Below, piece after piece: positions 14,132-14,686 of a DNA stretch of 14,686 nt. The stretch is from JBDREF01 sp043820045. Lineage in GTDB: Bacteria; Planctomycetota; Phycisphaerae; Sedimentisphaerales; Anaerobacaceae. Made by a program: the position numbers and the translations under genes. The stretch is taken from contig JBDREF010000349.1 in the NCBI GenBank assembly GCA_043820045.1, forward strand, positions 1-14,686, in the 5' to 3' direction. Position 1 is the stretch's first letter; every line of letters begins with the position of its first letter. The notes beneath the pieces were generated by a model, which was not told where the DNA came from, searched no databases, and saw nothing but the letters and a program-made list of their open reading frames with translations.

Positions 14132-14174
14132 GGAGGAGGGCAGGGCACGAAGGAGGAGGGACGGCGGAGGGTGG
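14132..14174 (+). other. Purine-rich, G-rich tract
   Basis: Within 25 nt of the B12-fold stop begins a 43-nt stretch made almost wholly of G and A with repeated GGAGG and GGG runs. It has many Shine-Dalgarno-like sequences but no start codon, and several GG/GGG runs that could stack as a G-quadruplex. It lies between two transcription units; no function is assigned. Confidence 0.3.
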
Positions 14175-14208
14175 CAATTCCAGACGATTCCTACCTCAAA
14201 AAATCCAC

Positions 14209-14238
14209 TTGAAAAGGCCTGGCTCGCTGCTGTAGAAT
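14209..14238 (+). promoter_or_regulatory. Candidate sigma-70 promoter for the small ORF and exported protein
   Basis: TTGAAA (14209-14214) and TAGAAT (14233-14238) are 18 nt apart on the plus strand, about 70 nt before the small ORF. It is the best plus-strand promoter in this part of the window. Confidence 0.5.
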
Positions 14239-14305
14239 TAGTGCTTGTCGCGAGAATAATAGTCGCTTATCTTAAACGTATGGGTTACGGCGGAGAAGGT
14301 GTCCC

Positions 14306-14497
14306 ATGGACACGTTCGGAAGCGAAAAAGGGATTGGCAAGTTTCAGCGGATGTCGCCGTATGGACACGACGGGAGTAAGACCGCCCGCCTGCCATTTGA
14401 GCCTGCCTTTGAATTCGAACATGACGGCCTTATCCGGACTGCGGGAGAATCCATCTCTGTCCGGAACGCAATCGACATGTTCAAATCGTTAGCGTGA
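14306..14497 (+). CDS. Small hypothetical protein, 63 residues
   Basis: I do not recognise this protein. Its ATG has GGAG/AAGG 6-10 nt upstream and a good promoter about 70 nt away, which makes it more credible than other short frames nearby. The sequence is polar and mixed in charge, with no signal peptide or membrane segment: a Gly/Lys start (EKGIGKF), a Pro/Phe/Glu-rich middle (LPFEPAFEFEHDG) and a short C-terminal helix (SVRNAIDMFKSLA). The gene ends 36 nt before the start of an exported protein on the same strand, so the two are probably one unit. A chance ORF remains possible. Confidence 0.5.
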   Translation: MDTFGSEKGIGKFQRMSPYGHDGSKTARLPFEPAFEFEHDGLIRTAGESISVRNAIDMFKSLA

Positions 14498-14533
14498 TAA
14501 ATACTTCGGGTTTTTGTGTAAGGGGAAACGAAA

Positions 14534-14686
14534 ATGAAAAGGAAGAGTAACCTCGGACATCTCGCACGCGTTGTTATGCTGTCGCTACTGGTCAACAGTA
14601 CCAGCTTGGCGGCGATAAAGGATGCCGAATCGGCCAGCCACAGTGCAGATGCGTCGCAGTATCAGATCGTCGAAGCCTACAAGTTC
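14534..14686 (+). CDS. Exported protein, 3'-partial (51 residues visible)
   Basis: The ATG at 14534 has AGGGG 8 nt upstream and opens a frame that runs off the window. The N-terminus MKRKSNLGHLAR is basic, followed by a hydrophobic core VVMLSLLV and a small-residue cleavage region near SLAA (about residue 27): a classical signal peptide. The mature start is polar (DAESASHSADASQYQ) and leads into QIVEAYKF. The rest of the protein lies outside the window, so the family cannot be told. It probably shares a transcript with the small ORF ending at 14497. Confidence 0.7.
   Translation, partial: MKRKSNLGHLARVVMLSLLVNSTSLAAIKDAESASHSADASQYQIVEAYKF

Overview
The window looks like chromosomal DNA from a planctomycete-type bacterium, probably Phycisphaerae-like. 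The grounds are a secreted PQQ-propeller protein carrying the WPQWRGPGRDG signature, a decayed C-terminal module typical in style of planctomycete secreted proteins, few strong Shine-Dalgarno sites, and GC-rich genes. This placement is an inference from gene style, not a database result.

Layout. Positions 1-819 (+) hold the 3' part of an unrecognised gene. From 820 to 1396 no intact gene is visible, only a remnant of a secreted-protein C-terminus. A CAT-anticodon tRNA (1397-1468, minus) with its own promoter follows. From about 1630 to 13073 every gene lies on the minus strand. In transcription order these are an XPB-like helicase, a DUF790/Bax1-like nuclease overlapping it by 35 nt, RecQ with its own candidate promoter, a SWIM-SNF2 helicase, a PutP-type Na+/proline symporter, a GIY-YIG nuclease between inverted repeats, a SIR2-like protein and a PQQ beta-propeller protein. 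Facing away from the helicase block, on the plus strand, are a B12-binding-fold protein (13384-14109), a 63-residue small ORF with a good promoter and ribosome site, and the start of an exported protein cut by the window edge.

How the genes may work together. XPB plus Bax1 is the helicase-nuclease pair known from archaeal nucleotide excision repair. Here it sits directly upstream of RecQ and an SNF2-family translocase on the same strand, so 13073-5981 can be read as a DNA-processing module of three motor proteins and one nuclease. PutP follows SNF2 by 32 nt and may be co-transcribed without sharing a function. The SIR2/GIY-YIG segment (about 3040-4500) is visibly more AT-rich than its surroundings. 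It is bracketed by an imperfect 33-nt direct repeat resembling the putP 3' end, and it looks acquired. SIR2-like proteins are often NAD+-consuming anti-phage effectors, so this may be a small defence insertion.

The other notable point is the B12-binding-fold protein, which keeps the fold signature but lacks the axial-ligand His and the capping Trp expected of a cobalamin photoreceptor or carrier.
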